Of a stretch of 64,000 nt of DNA, positions 15,091 through 24,014 are shown in pieces. This DNA is from Riptortus pedestris (taxonomy: Eukaryota > Arthropoda > Insecta > Hemiptera > Alydidae), in the NCBI GenBank assembly GCA_019009955.1, contig CM032233.1, forward strand, positions 81,017,501 to 81,081,500, in the 5' to 3' direction. A program made the translations under genes and the position numbers. The notes beneath the pieces were generated by a model. It was not told the origin of the DNA and made no database searches. It was given only the letters and a program-made list of their open reading frames with translations. Every line of letters starts with the position of its first letter. Positions within the stretch are counted from its first letter, which is position 1.

Positions 15091-15153
<63 letters not shown>

Positions 15154-15962
15154 GTTTTGAACGAACCTCATTTTTGTTATCTCCTGGGTAGGATCGATGA
15201 ACATTTGAAGAAATTTTTCAAAAATTCCATCATGAGTACAACCTCAATAGCTGATTTCCCCCTAAGGAAAATCTCCTAAAAGTCTTAGGTAAGCTTAGAA
15301 GCACTTACTAGGACATAGCTAATGATATGCAGAAGAATTGCAGGGCCTACAAGAATTTATATAAACAGTAATAGGTAAACAAACAAGAAGATGGATTCTT
15401 GGAAACAAAGACAACTTTATTTCTTTCGTAAAAAAAGTCTGGAGTTAAATGAATAGGCTTCTTGCCAGATATTCAAATATTCTGTCTCTAATTTAAAAAT
15501 ATTACAAATTTTAATAAATACTGAACTTTCATTCCATCCATTTCCTCCTTAGCCATATCAGCATAAATAAGACATTTAATAAATAACAAACATTCCGTCC
15601 ATTAAAATCATAATAAGGAAAACAAAACCAGTGGCACTTTTAATTGTATGTCCTGGGATCAAAAAAGTGTTTTTATATAATTAATGGATAATAAATTTCA
15701 ATGTTATTTCCAGCTCTCTCAAACAGAATAATTCTCAAGGAAAAGATGGAAGTACCAGTATTAAGAAAAGTGAAGGTTCTTTATCTGAAGAAGAAGATTC
15801 AAATAAAGGAGAAGTAGGTGAAAACAAGCAAGTTATTGAAGCTCTTAAGAATCGAATCAGGCAGTTGGAGTCTACTCAATCTTCTGAATTGAAGTTTATT
15901 TGCTTAATTTGTAAAGTAAGTAAAGTATTTTTTTAAGGTCCCTATCATGTTACCATATAATA

Positions 15963-16016
<54 letters not shown>

Positions 16017-19000
16017 CCTGTGTGTACAGATACATTATAAGAAATGCACTGGGAACAGTGAAACTTGGCTCATCACTGAAACTGGGAGTTTATAGATGGA
16101 TTAAAGCATATGTGGGCAACAACCGGCCCGCTGTAATGTTTGATCCAGCCCCCGAGAAATTTTGAAAAACCCTATTAAACAAAAATATTACACTACTAAC
16201 TCCAAATAAAGAAGATGAGGAGAGATTTGTGCGCTTGGCAGTACTTATAAATGCGAACAGTTCTTTTCAATGATGAAATTTAACAAATCAAAACATCGTT
16301 CAAGGCTGATTGACGATAATTTAAAAATTCATCACGTTTTTGTACCAGTGGAATTAATCCAAACATCGATGGATTAGTTTCCCAAATTTAAGCTCAAGTG
16401 TCTCAGATGTTGGTGTCGCTACTATTTAACTTTTGTCGTTTGTAATAATTCCCAATTTTACGATTTAATTATAATGTTGCACCTATTTTTTCCATTTAAT
16501 TTTGTTATGCTAATAAATTGTTTTATAATTATATTGTCGTATAATTTCATGTCGGATATCTATCGTTAAAAATTATGAACACTACTTTAAAAGTGGCCCA
16601 TGAACGTATTTGCACACTAAAGTTTGTCCCACAATATGTCAAAGGTGAACTATTTTTAATATGTATTTAATCATGAGTTTTGATAAACAGTTAACATTAG
16701 AAGACATTGGACGAACAAATATTTTACGTTTGTAAAAGAAGAAAATGTCCTGTCTACCACATTCGAGTCTTCAAAGACCAACCAAGGAGCATAATTAATT
16801 TGACAGCATTACGTTTATACAATTTTTTTATTTGACTCATAATAATAGAGATATTTTGAATTTTTGGATCCCTCCTTGCACCCCCCTCCCTCTATTCCTG
16901 GTCCAATTTCATTAACGAATATGATCTATGATCTTTATTGTTGAATGAAAAGGTTAAATATTGAGTATGGTATAAATGAAATATACATTTTTGAGTCAAT
17001 AGCATAAAATTTTAATTGACGGTGTCATCACATAATGTATTTGCATGTATCTTATCTAGTAAAGATCTGTTGAAAACAATATTTGGTATTGAAGTTTAGA
17101 ATAAGACGGTTCAATGACTAATATTTACTTACTGATAAAGGGCGCCAATTAAAAGTGAGGGTTTACTGAAGCCTGAAAATTAAAAATCTCGCAAATATTC
17201 AAGATAAAAAAAAAAAGAGTATAGAACAAGATTTAAAAAAAAAAAAATTAAGTTTGCAACAAGATTAATATTTGATTTTTTAATCTGATTCATAGGAATG
17301 GAGATGCTATGAATTTTTGATTTTATCCCCTCTAAATCCCCTCTCCCTCTGGTTTGGTTTCAGCAGTTAAAGAATTTGATCTTTAGTTTTACATGAAACA
17401 AAGTTATAATTATTTTTCTTCTTTTGTTAACTGGTGAGATACTTTTAAATTATAGCTTACTATTTAAACTTTACAAGACTTAATTGACATTTAAGAAAGA
17501 ATTTTGAATTTTCCAAATGTGTGTTTGAAATGTTGTAGTTGTTTAAGACCTATTATGTCACAAAATTTAATTTAATTTATGTGTTTTTTCCCCCATCTTC
17601 AATCATTTAACACACATTTATACTTTCCTGTTTGTATAATGTGATAGTTGTAAGGCCTCCCCTCCTCCTCTCACCCCTCCTTCTCCTTTTTTCCAAATAA
17701 CCACAACAGGAAAATAGTTTTGGCCACATCATTAATATTAATTGATACATGTATATTATTATGTTAATTCAAATGTAGTATGCAGCTGTGTGATCAGATA
17801 TGTTTTCAAAGCCAACTGTGATGTTATGGTTGATACCAGCTGTTTTATCTCACATACACCTGCTTTTATTTGGATTGATAACCTGACTTGTCTGTTGAGC
17901 TAGGGATATTTATAATGCAAAGCATGTTTATTTATTCTGAGTGTTAATTGCTATTTGTTTTATGCCAACTGACCATACTCATAGTCTTATCTTTTTCTCT
18001 AATTCAGGACTAGTTTCAGAAGTTGTTTCCTCGTAGGGAAAACACTACCATACCTATACCAGAGTTTATATTTGTTAAATAGCCACACAACTTTACTAAG
18101 CGGGCAGTTTTAGTTAATAATACGATTTTTAACACTAAATAACGATTTATTATTTTTGATGTTTTCAGGATCATTATATGAAGCCTCTAATCTCAGTGGG
18201 CTGTTGGCATGTGTATTGTGAACAATGCTGGCTTCATACATTGGTCAGTAACACAATTAATCTCACTTTTTTAGTGTATTTTATTACATCTCTTATATAG
18301 AAATGGACATCGTCATTCATTCCTTGAACTGATATAGCAATACTAAAGAAAACAGATTATATTTCTTTCTATCAATTATTTGTCAATTATCATAATAATA
18401 AGTATATTACTTGATTTAAAATTATTGTAAACATTAGATATGAACTAGACATTTATCAATAAATTGTATGTTATGTGTTGCCATTGAAGTGGCGTGTTCA
18501 TCTTGTTTTAAATGTAGGAACTTATTTAAAAAAAAAAAAAAAAAATTGTGATGAATTCATTGATAGTGAGACTGAGAATAAAAACTAGAGTATCAATTTT
18601 TCCTTTTTTTCTTTTAATTTATATAAATTTTAGCATTTTGATTTTTTCTCTCTGAAAAACTAAGTTATATTAATTCATGTCTACCCATTCATAATTATTT
18701 TAAAAAATGGTGAAAGACAATTTTTATTTTTATTTTTAATTTTCACTTTTCTTTATCACATAATTTTGCAAGTATGTTCATGGAAATTTGATATTTCATA
18801 CTTATTGAAAGAGCATTATTTTTTTCTATGATTGAGGTTATTTCTCTTTCCCCAGTTATCACATTCCTTCTCATCAAATTTTTCACTGATGACATCCATG
18901 TCCGTGGGACAAGATTTACATTGTACTACAGTAAATAAGATGTTTTAAATTTAAAATTGAAATTATTATTAATTTGTATTTCAATGTTTATTTTAATTGG

Positions 19001-19096
19001 ATTAATTTTTATTTAATTTTTCAGGGAGCGAAGAAACTTTGTCCTCAGTGCAACATGATAACATCACCGACAGATCTCAGGAGAATTTACCTCTGA
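1260..19096 (+). CDS. RNF220: RNF220-like RING E3 ubiquitin ligase, 3' part (spliced, 7 exons)
   Basis: Join of 1260-1435, 2626-2778, 5235-5364, 7211-7397, 15714-15915, 18169-18243 and 19025-19096. The product is the C-terminal portion (about 330 residues) of an RNF220-type E3 ligase. In vertebrates RNF220 ubiquitinates nuclear substrates such as SIN3B and modulates Wnt and Shh signalling. Visible domains in order are a C2H-like finger (CPVCGLSVRVGDLDSH), a C2HC-like finger (CPICNENVYGNMQQLNNH then EIC), an acidic block with VDVEGEGDYEEYEW, a short helical EALKNRIRQLES segment, and a C3HC4 RING: CLIC, CWHVYC, EQC, CPQC. The terminal sequence TSPTDLRRIYL closely resembles the vertebrate end. 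All exon phases agree. The start and N-terminal exons lie upstream of the window. The intron 2 donor is GC rather than GT. Identity is firm; the function is inferred from the family. Confidence 0.93.
1436..2625 (+). other. Intron a-b of RNF220-like gene
   Basis: GT-AG intron (GTAATT...TTTTCAG). It contains an 8-9 nt G run near 1714 and a short tRNA-like patch at about 1987-2046. The rest is AT-rich with no recognised feature. Confidence 0.8.
1987..2046 (+). other. tRNA-like patch (possible SINE remnant)
   Basis: The segment TGGCTGAGTGG fits the pol III A-box consensus (TRGYNNARNNG). It is followed by an AGGCA...TGCCT stem and bounded by AAATGT and ACATTT, which can pair. There is no B-box (GGTTCGANNCC), so it is not an intact tRNA gene. 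It may be a decayed tRNA-derived SINE head or chance. Confidence 0.2.
2626..2778 (+). CDS. RNF220: RNF220 exon b: second zinc-finger-like segment
   Basis: Acceptor TTATTTTCAG, phase 0. Encodes AYLRIKSNRHCRLRLKTRKK then KPDDVVCPICNENVYGNMQQ and LNNHVEICLRK. It contains a basic stretch (RLKTRKKK) and a C2HC finger (CPIC...H...C). To stay in frame with the next exon it must end at AAG 2778 with a GC donor (GCAGGT). The GT four bases further on (2783) would shift frame and give TGA at 5246-5248. Confidence 0.87.
3921..4780 (-). mobile_element. Family A element, copy 1 (interrupted by a foldback)
   Basis: Both family ends are present: TTTTAG(T/C)AGATTTCCC at 3921 and the CACGTGGGAAAT..ATGACGGACTTTT end at 4780. 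The internal order is that of the family: palindrome, CTCAT-GACGCG block, GAGGTCCGTTCAAAA followed by a short (TA)n, the ACCAAACTCGATATTTAA block, a G-rich block, then CGGATCGAA. A 208-bp foldback (4299-4506) splits the copy. No coding capacity. See the 44,789-45,366 copy for the family description. Confidence 0.85.
4299..4506. repeat. Foldback palindrome, type B (copy 1)
   Basis: Two arms of about 98 bases, beginning GTCATACCTGTCGGTGGAGA and ending in its inverse, separated by about 8 bases (4399-4406). Arms differ at only a few positions. Each arm carries a hammerhead-like block (T-TGA-N-N-A, a GGTGC..GCATC stem, GAAAG or GGAAG, then CGCTTGCC), but with core substitutions: UUGAAAA on +, UUGAAGA and GGAAG on -. 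It is inserted within a family A copy, so it is younger than that copy. Confidence 0.85.
5059..5130. repeat. Compound (TA)n-(GA)n microsatellite
   Basis: About 49 bases of alternating TA (interrupted only at the start by CATACATA) run directly into about 23 bases of GA. It lies about 105 bases upstream of the RNF220 exon at 5235, and is not part of a recognisable family A copy. Confidence 0.95.
5235..5364 (+). CDS. RNF220: RNF220 exon c: acidic EYEW segment
   Basis: Acceptor TATTTTTAG, phase 0. Encodes HGSFDVQDEEETVDVEGEGD, then YEEYEWSGQNRLPVSSVMLG and GYG. The acidic run followed by YEW(S/C/A)GQ.R is a recognisable block of RNF220 proteins just ahead of the disordered middle. Ends in phase 1 at GGA-G before GTAAAT. 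Confidence 0.9.
5365..7210 (+). other. Intron c-d of RNF220-like gene
   Basis: GTAAAT...ATATTTAG, phase 1. AT-rich DNA; I see no repeat family, RNA gene or coding segment in it. Confidence 0.8.
7211..7397 (+). CDS. RNF220: RNF220 exon d: low-complexity acidic linker
   Basis: Acceptor TATATTTAG. The first two bases complete a Gly codon with exon c. The segment is rich in Glu, Asp, Asn and Ser (for example SSEAEEDEGVGELVVDRDEN and YGPEQYNDADLIISLSVES). Its counterpart in vertebrates has the same YG.PQY..AD. pattern. It is probably disordered. Ends in phase 2 at a canonical GTAAGT donor. Confidence 0.88.
9866..9903 (+). ncRNA. Hammerhead ribozyme-like motif, short stem III (copy in intron)
   Basis: Order of elements: GGCA (stem I, 9866-9869), core CTGATGA (9870-9876), a weak stem II (9877-9889), GAAA (9890-9893), a minimal stem III (A-U and G-C pairs around a 2-nt loop, 9893-9898), C at the cleavage position (9899), and TGCC (9900-9903) completing stem I. 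All invariant core bases are present (C3, U4, G5, A6, G8, A9, G12, A13, A14). Stem II pairs poorly, so this copy may be decayed. Downstream sequence GAAGGAACAAGGCCTTTTT resembles that after the 59,845 motif, so both probably come from one element family. Short-stem-III hammerheads are known from Penelope-like retroelements. Confidence 0.6.
13197..13735 (-). pseudogene. Mariner (Mos1-like) transposase pseudogene, C-terminal half
   Basis: The minus strand reads WWDQHGVIYYEVLRPNDTIT, then KIIFLHDNACPLIAKPVMK, then (with stops and frame changes) WEVLPHPLYSPDIGPSYY and LPERWEKIVAIDGQYFD. These are consecutive blocks of mauritiana-type mariner transposases. The second catalytic Asp (HDN) is kept; the third (normally in PSDY) reads PSYY and is lost. 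The N-terminal DNA-binding part is missing. TTGAGGTTTTATTGTACAAA at 13,198 is the probable terminal repeat. Confidence 0.85.
14322..15281 (+). mobile_element. Family A element, copy 2 (internal duplication)
   Basis: Runs from GAAAGTCTTGTCACGTAGGG to the CTGATTTCCCCCTAAGGAAA / CTAAAA end. The roughly 270-bp block from the TTTTTCGATCC..TATAGTAA..GGAGATATTT part through the (TA)n tract occurs twice in tandem (about 14,640-14,870 and 14,890-15,153). Each repeat has its own (TA)n tract, and the second also has (CA)n. Confidence 0.85.
15714..15915 (+). CDS. RNF220: RNF220 exon e: linker, coiled coil and first RING cysteines
   Basis: Acceptor TTATTTCCAG; the first base completes a Ser codon. A Ser/Glu/Asp-rich linker leads into EALKNRIRQLESTQ, a short heptad-like helix matching the E.LK.R...LE coiled coil before the RING in RNF220. 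It ends with LKFICLICK, which supplies RING cysteines 1 and 2. Phase-0 end at GTAAGT. Confidence 0.92.
15968..16014. repeat. (TA)n microsatellite
   Basis: About 23 uninterrupted TA units 50 bases into the intron. It lacks family A flanks. Confidence 0.95.
16807..17000 (+). mobile_element. Family A-related fragment
   Basis: Retains the TATACAATTTTTTTATTTGA, C-rich (CCCCCCTCCCTC), TGATCTTTA..GAAAAGGTTAAATATTGAG blocks in family order, but is clearly diverged and lacks both ends. It resembles the old fragment at 45,385-45,700. Confidence 0.6.
17037..17404 (+). mobile_element. Family A-related fragment
   Basis: Contains GTATTTGCATGTATCTTATC, ACAATATTTGGTATT, GTGAGGGTTTACTGAAG, the C-rich block and TTTGATCTTTAGTTTTACAT in family order. 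Both ends are missing. Two A runs interrupt it. Confidence 0.65.
18169..18243 (+). CDS. RNF220: RNF220 exon f: central RING (CWH..C..C)
   Basis: A 75-bp exon (25 codons) between GTTTTCAG and GTCAGT. Encodes DHYMKPLISVGCWHVYCEQC then WLHTL. It supplies Cys3, His4, Cys5 and Cys6 of the C3HC4 RING plus the Trp next to the zinc-binding His, nearly unchanged from vertebrate RNF220. Confidence 0.94.
18244..19024 (+). other. Intron f-g of RNF220-like gene
   Basis: GTCAGT...ATTTTTCAG, phase 0. AT-rich with an A run near 18,530. No repeat family is recognised. Confidence 0.8.
19025..19096 (+). CDS. RNF220: RNF220 exon g: last RING cysteines and stop
   Basis: Acceptor ATTTTTCAG. Encodes GAKKLCPQCNMITSPTDLRR then IYL and TGA at 19094-19096. 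CPQC gives RING cysteines 7 and 8. The C-terminal DLRRIYL tail is a hallmark of the family and identifies the true end of the protein. Confidence 0.95.
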   Translation, partial: GAKKLCPQCNMITSPTDLRRIYL

Positions 19097-19262
19097 TTTC
19101 ATTATTTGTATTATATGTATTTAATTATTTTCATGTTGTCTTTCATATGATTTATCATTCACATCAATATATCAGTAGTGGGATTAAGAAAATTTATTAT
19201 TCTTCATTGTTAAATTATCAGTTAATATCACACTAAATGTGACTGTTATATTGTTGACCTAG

Positions 19263-19268
19263 AATAAA
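19263..19268 (+). terminator. RNF220: Polyadenylation signal of the RNF220-like gene
   Basis: Canonical AATAAA 167 bases after the stop, followed by a GU-rich stretch (TGTTTTGTGTGTTC at about 19,282-19,295) that fits a downstream cleavage element. This predicts a short 3' UTR of about 180-190 bases. No competing AATAAA lies between the stop and this site. Confidence 0.7.
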
Positions 19269-19289
19269 AAATATATGCAGTATGTTTTG

Positions 19290-19815
19290 TGTGTTCTTTA
19301 TTCATCCACTACCCACAGGCTATTGGAAAATTCAATGATGTTTTTATAAATTTAATGGAAAGAGATATGATTTTGTCTAAAAAAAACAATAATTTTCTTG
19401 GGAAGGACATCAGAACCCGATATTTTATTAATTCCTTTCCAAATATAACACTATCTAGCATCATTAGACTACCTTTTAAACCACATTTGGTGCCAATACT
19501 AATGGCCAATTGAACCCTCACCAATGGTTTGTTGTCATTATAATTCAGCCATGGATACCAGAATACACAGCAATAGATTCAAGCAGGATGTCCAGTTGAT
19601 GTCATTGTATACTCAATGCTTGGTCAACCCTCACTAGCCACTCAGTTTGTGTTTAGCTCCTTACACATAATACCTTATCCATAGCTACAAAGAATACATG
19701 TAGATTAAGATGAAATACATATCCTGTACAAAGAGACAGTGCTTCCTTCCTTGGGAAATGGGATACAATTAACATTTGGTGCTCCAGAATCGGCAACATA
19801 ACTTAATAAAATTTA
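19290..19815. other. Intergenic, nothing recognised
   Basis: Sequence between the RNF220 polyadenylation region and the foldback. Open frames on both strands at about 19,290-19,520 overlap each other and show no family similarity. Confidence 0.5.
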
Positions 19816-19867
19816 GGTAGGATGAAAAAATGTTGGCTACGCTTCCACTATAATAATTTAATAACAC

Positions 19868-19906
19868 GACAAAGCGCTTTCGATGCTCTGCATCATTGTC
19901 AGTGCC
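19868..19906 (-). ncRNA. Hammerhead-like motif, core-mutated partner arm
   Basis: Minus-strand counterpart of the 20,010 motif. Stem II and GAAAGCGCTTT are retained, but the core reads CTGACAA: G8 has become A. G8 acts directly in hammerhead catalysis, so this copy is predicted inactive. Stem I pairs GGCA with TGTC through a G-U pair. Confidence 0.6.
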
Positions 19907-20009
19907 CAACGGTTTTCGATTTTGACCTGTCGGCTCTTGGAGCTAGACTCCTTACAGTTTTCCAAGAGTCTAGCTCCAAGAGCCGACAGGTCAACATCGA
20001 AAACCTTCG

Positions 20010-20048
20010 GGCACTGACGATGATGCACAGCATCGAAAGCGCTTTGCC
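20010..20048 (+). ncRNA. Hammerhead ribozyme motif, short stem III (best-formed core with the 59,845 copy)
   Basis: Stem I GGCA (20,010-20,013) pairs with TGCC (20,045-20,048). Core CTGACGA (20,014-20,020), one extra T (20,021), stem II GATGC / GCATC around ACA (20,022-20,034), then GAA (20,035-20,037). A minimal stem III follows (A20038-T20043, G20039-C20042, loop CG), with T20044 at the cleavage position. Every invariant hammerhead base is present and all three helices can form. Such one- to two-pair stem III hammerheads occur in Penelope-like elements and often need a dimer to be active. The extra base after A9 is tolerated in at least one natural case (a viroid hammerhead). Confidence 0.75.
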
Positions 20049-20100
20049 GTGTTATTAAATTATTATAGTGGAAGCGTTGCCAACATTTTTTCATCCTACC

Positions 20101-21008
20101 TACATTAGAAGTCACTTCCACCTGCCAGAATACCAACTCTTAATAAAATTGAAATTAGTATACAGTTTGATGGCTATTAAAATTATAAAGGGTTTTAAGA
20201 CAGTCTCGTAGGAACTTGCCTGCTTTCTTGCCAAAAGAGAATCCAATAGAACTTTTCAAAAAATTAATTGATATTTAAATATTGAAAACCATAAACTGAG
20301 AAAACATTTGGAGTACAGCCAATAACCCCAGATTGCTTTATTTTCAAATAAATTACTCTCAAAAGGTATAAAATATCTTGAAATTGAAATTTACATTGAT
20401 GGGAGGAAAGATGCTTTGCTTGTGAGACATTAATTAGTTAAGAATTAGCTGTGATTCTCAAATAAAGACTATACTAACCAGCACAGGAAATATACACACT
20501 TCAAAACCAGAAAACACATACTTTTGATGACACAATTAAGAGACATGAATCAGAAACATTAATGTATTTTTATTTGGAATAAAGGATACTCTGGGTAGTT
20601 TAGACAGGAATGCAGGAAACAGCACCAAATCTGATTTTTTAAATACCTAAAACCCATATGAAATATTGGTTAATGACAGACAGACACCCTTCTACAATGG
20701 CAAGACCATTAGACTAATGTAGATAAAGGAATTCGCTTAAAGCTCTTTATGTCTAACATCATCAGCAAAGTAACAAAAGCAACAGATTTTCAAATAACAA
20801 AATTAGCGACTGGGTATGGTAAAATTAATCCATATCATATTCAGTTAAGACAGAAAAAGAGAAATGCATATCTGAGTGACTTACACCATACCTCAGACAT
20901 TGTAGGACTACTTATGTTGAGCGGGTTTAACTAATATATTTCTGATGTACAACGATGAGTTGGAAAGTGTCCTATACAGGAACAAAAAATTACTATAAAC
21001 CATTTGTA
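20101..21008. other. Intergenic, nothing recognised
   Basis: AT-rich sequence with no family similarity seen. The 61-codon frame at 20,749 is probably chance. Confidence 0.5.
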
Positions 21009-21015
21009 GAACGTG

Positions 21016-21017
<2 letters not shown>

Positions 21018-21090
<73 letters not shown>

Positions 21091-21904
21091 TTATACTTGT
21101 CTGTTAACGGTCTAGCGGGCGTAATTTTTGTTTGACTTTACCAAACTTGAAATTTAATCATTTTATGTGAAAAGGCAGATCAAGTTCGTTAATGGCTCAA
21201 ATCAGACGAATGGGAGAGGGGAATTTCAGAAGTTTGAAATATGTCCGTTACTGTACGTCGGAGCGAAATGTTTTATAGTGCCAAACTTATTGAAAACTGA
21301 ATGGTCTATAAATGTTGTTCTATACATCTTTTCTGCATCATGAATGTTAACCCGGATATTTGAATTTTATAGTTTTCCGCGTTCAGTAAATTCCCACTCC
21401 AATCATGTCATATTAATAATAAGCGTTTATATCATGAACCACTTCATTCCAAGTTTAAATACCAAATATTGTTTTCATTGAAATTTTACTTTGTGAGATA
21501 TATGCAAATACGTTCCGTTGACCTCTCCCCCATTCTTTTTTTTTTGGATTACAAAAATTTGAATGATTGAGATAAAAATTATACTGATTCATTATAAATT
21601 AAAGCACTAGATATAGTAAATAGTTTTCAATAAAATTAATATATTATATTCAGATATATTTCAGTAATTGTAATTTTCTTTCCGGTCTAGAATATTTCTA
21701 TCAATCTATTGAGCTCTGAGAGGTTGGCTGACGTGTTTGTTTACAATTTAGACGCTTGCAATTGTGAAGATTATTAAAATGTAAATTGACTGAATAATTT
21801 CTCATTATCGTTTGTGTTTATTCAGATTTTATAGATTTATCTATTGTAAACTTTCACGTGGAAAATCTGCTTAGTTTACGCAGGTCGTGCTTCACGGACT
21901 TTTT
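21018..21904 (-). mobile_element. Family A element, long form, truncated at the palindrome end
   Basis: Begins in the (TA)n-(CA)n tract (21,018-21,087), continues through TGTCTGTTAACGGTCTAGCG, ACCAAACTTGAAATTTAATC and ACCAAATATTGTTTTCATTG, and ends GGAAAATCTGCTTAGTTTAC .. CACGGACTTTTT. It carries an extra roughly 350-bp segment (about 21,540-21,860, with AATTATACTGATTCATTATA and TTCTTTCCGG) shared with the copies at 52,833, 59,720 and 61,912. That segment defines a long subfamily. The palindrome end is missing. Confidence 0.85.
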
Positions 21905-22305
21905 CATTTGATAGAAAACTGGACACAGGGATATATCGGTTCTCCCGCTCCATTAACTTTATCAAGCAATATTATATAGCAACATATATATGGACTTAGT
22001 TCGAGAGTTGTGGCTACAAACATTTTTTATTTAGGCTATTAAATTGGATCCATATTCTGTCTACATATTATAGTTGATGGGAGACAAAAGAGATTTAATG
22101 AATATAATTTCTCTTTTCAACAGACTAAAAAATTGCATACTGATTAGATAAAACCGAGTTGCATGGACAAAAGAGTTCTCTAGCGGACGAAAAAGCTTTA
22201 AGTTTCATAATCGATAACTCTTCACCCTTGTAGTTCTTCCTAAGCCCAACAGAAGTGCCACATGTTGGATTCTCTGGGTTAATTGTATTACGTACCTATT
22301 TGGAC

Positions 22306-22352
<47 letters not shown>

Positions 22353-23533
22353 ATATCTTCATACCTAGCACAAAATTTAGAATCAATGTATTGTGAAATA
22401 AGAAAAATAAATAGTATTTCAATTATCCCTGAAAGCTATTCATGAGTACTATCATATCAATAGACCCGAAAAAACTACCAGTCTGTATGAAATAAGATTG
22501 ACCATTTAGATTCTATAAGAATAAAATTATCTTCTAGTGAATACAATTTTTTTTTTAGTGGATTACTTCTGCAGTAGAAGATTGTTAAAAGAAAACCTAA
22601 GGGAGAATGAAAATATGCTGGCATCATACATTTTTTTTACTAGAGAAAAAAATGTATACTGCCTTTTTTTTAATATTTAACCAACTGCAGCCCAGTAATC
22701 CGTCCTAACCAATAAGACACATCAACAGATTAAAATTCATTAATGACAATGAGCAGTTTCCTTTTCGAGTGATTAATATAATCTCTAACTAATTGAGGTG
22801 CGATAGGGTATGGGTAATAATAGGGTAATGAAGTTAAATTGCTCAGTTATCTAATTGAGTTCTGACAATTATAAGAACTAAAAGCAGACGTAAATATGAC
22901 ATTAGAAACATGGTACAAATTCTACAGGCCATTTCATGTATAAGCCATAGAGTTGTGGAGTATGAGCCAACAATTAATATGGCTACATATGTAAACAGGT
23001 AGATTTGTATTAGATTATATTAAAAACTCCCAAAATTTTAAATTGTTTTGTGATTTGAGTTTGGGAGTACAAATTTCCGTGGTGTATGACTCTGTTTATA
23101 GTTCGCACAAAAACACACTACTATTTGGATGTTTTATAGTTTTTTAGAAATGGTCCCCCGTCATTACATTCATAATAAGTATGAGAGTATTAAAGAATAA
23201 GACATTTTTAAAAAGGTTGTTTCATATTAAAGAAGTGCGATTTAACTTAGTTACCATTTTCAAAGTTACAAGCTTAGTATTACTATATAGCCCGTTCAAG
23301 GGTACGTGGTCTTGCTCCTATAATCGCAATTAAAACAGCCTTCCAAGAGAGCCACGTCAAGCCAAACTTGACAAATCTATTAAAGCTACCGAAACTTTCA
23401 GAGTATTTAGTACAGTGGCGTGAAAGAATATAGTGGTTTTAACTTACGCCCCTCTGCCAGCATCTTTTCCATTAATATTATATGAAAATAGATATAGAAG
23501 AAGAAGAATGCAATATTGTAAAATTTGATTCAG

Positions 23534-23535
<2 letters not shown>
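21905..23535. other. Intergenic, AT-rich
   Basis: No gene or recognised repeat apart from a 41-base T run at 22,308-22,348. Confidence 0.5.
22308..22348. repeat. Poly-T homopolymer (41 T)
   Basis: An uninterrupted run of 41 T. It could be the A tail of a minus-strand retroposed copy, but no retroelement is recognisable beside it. Confidence 0.9.

Positions 23536-23536
<1 letters not shown>

Positions 23537-23576
<40 letters not shown>
23537..23576. repeat. (TA)n microsatellite
   Basis: About 20 TA units directly before a family A fragment. Here the tract lies outside the usual internal position. Confidence 0.95.
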
Positions 23577-23580
<4 letters not shown>

Positions 23581-23606
23581 CGATGTCCTAAACCTCCTAT
23601 GTTACC

Positions 23607-24014
23607 ACTTAAAAGTAGGTGTTTACTGAAGGTTAAAAAGTAAAAAATTCAAAAATCTCCGTTAATATTCAAGATAGAGAAAAAGTGAATAAAACATCAT
23701 TTATAGAATTAAATTATCAACAAGATTGGTTACTTACGATTTTTCGATCCATCTCATAGTAACAGACATATTTTTAATTTTCATAATTTTCAATTTTCGT
23801 CAGCTCTGATCCCCCCCCTCCCCCAACGAGTTTGTTAACGATCAAACACTAAAATAGAGCAGTAACAGATATGTATACTTTTGTTATATGTATAATTTTG
23901 AACGGATCTCATTTTGAACATCTCTTAGTTGGGATCGATGGATGTTTGAGGAAAGTTTTAGAAAATTGAGTTCAGCTTCAACAACTGATTTCCCTTAAGA
24001 GAAATCTGAAAAAA
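23607..24014 (+). mobile_element. Family A element, partial
   Basis: Starts in the GTGTTTACTGAAGG block, runs through ATTCAAGATAGAGAAAAAGT, the C-rich block, CAGTAACAGATATG, TTTTGAACGGATCTCATTTT and GGGATCGATGGATGTTTGAG, and ends in CTGATTTCCCTTAAGAGAAA. The 5' end is lost and part of the TGATCTTT..AAAACG block is deleted. Confidence 0.8.

Larger units (their letters stand above)
7398..15713 (+). other. Large intron d-e of RNF220-like gene (8.3 kb)
   Basis: GTAAGT...TTTCCAG, phase 2. It holds a hammerhead-like motif at 9866-9903, a mariner pseudogene at about 13,197-13,735 (-) and a family A copy at 14,322-15,281. The sequence TTGAGGTTTTATT near 11,368 repeats the mariner end at about 13,198 and may be a solo end. 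The stretches 7400-9800, 9960-11,360, 11,430-13,190 and 13,900-14,320 show nothing I can identify beyond AT-rich sequence. Confidence 0.75.
15916..18168 (+). other. Intron e-f of RNF220-like gene
   Basis: GTAAGT...GTTTTCAG, phase 0. It contains a 46-base (TA)n tract (15,968-16,014) and two degraded family A fragments (16,807-17,000 and 17,037-17,404). The parts 16,020-16,800 and 17,410-18,168 show nothing further that I recognise. Confidence 0.8.
19816..20100. repeat. Foldback palindrome with hammerhead motifs (type B')
   Basis: A 285-bp inverted repeat: arms of about 135 bases from GGTAGGATGAAAAAATGTTG to its inverse, around a roughly 15-base spacer near 19,952-19,966. The arms are nearly identical. 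Each contains a hammerhead block, intact on + (20,010-20,048) and with a G8-to-A change on - (19,868-19,906). The inner arms (GAGTCTAGCTCCAAGAGCC) and outer arms (ATTATAGTGGAAGCGTTGCC) surround the ribozyme. The arrangement resembles two terminal repeats of a Penelope-like element joined head to head, which is inference. The open frames on both strands are by-products of the palindrome. Confidence 0.9.

Noticed and set aside
19822..20136. Two similar open frames on opposite strands (MKKCWLRFHYNN / MKKCWQRFHYNN)
   Set aside because: They are the same sequence read from the two arms of a palindrome, not a gene family.
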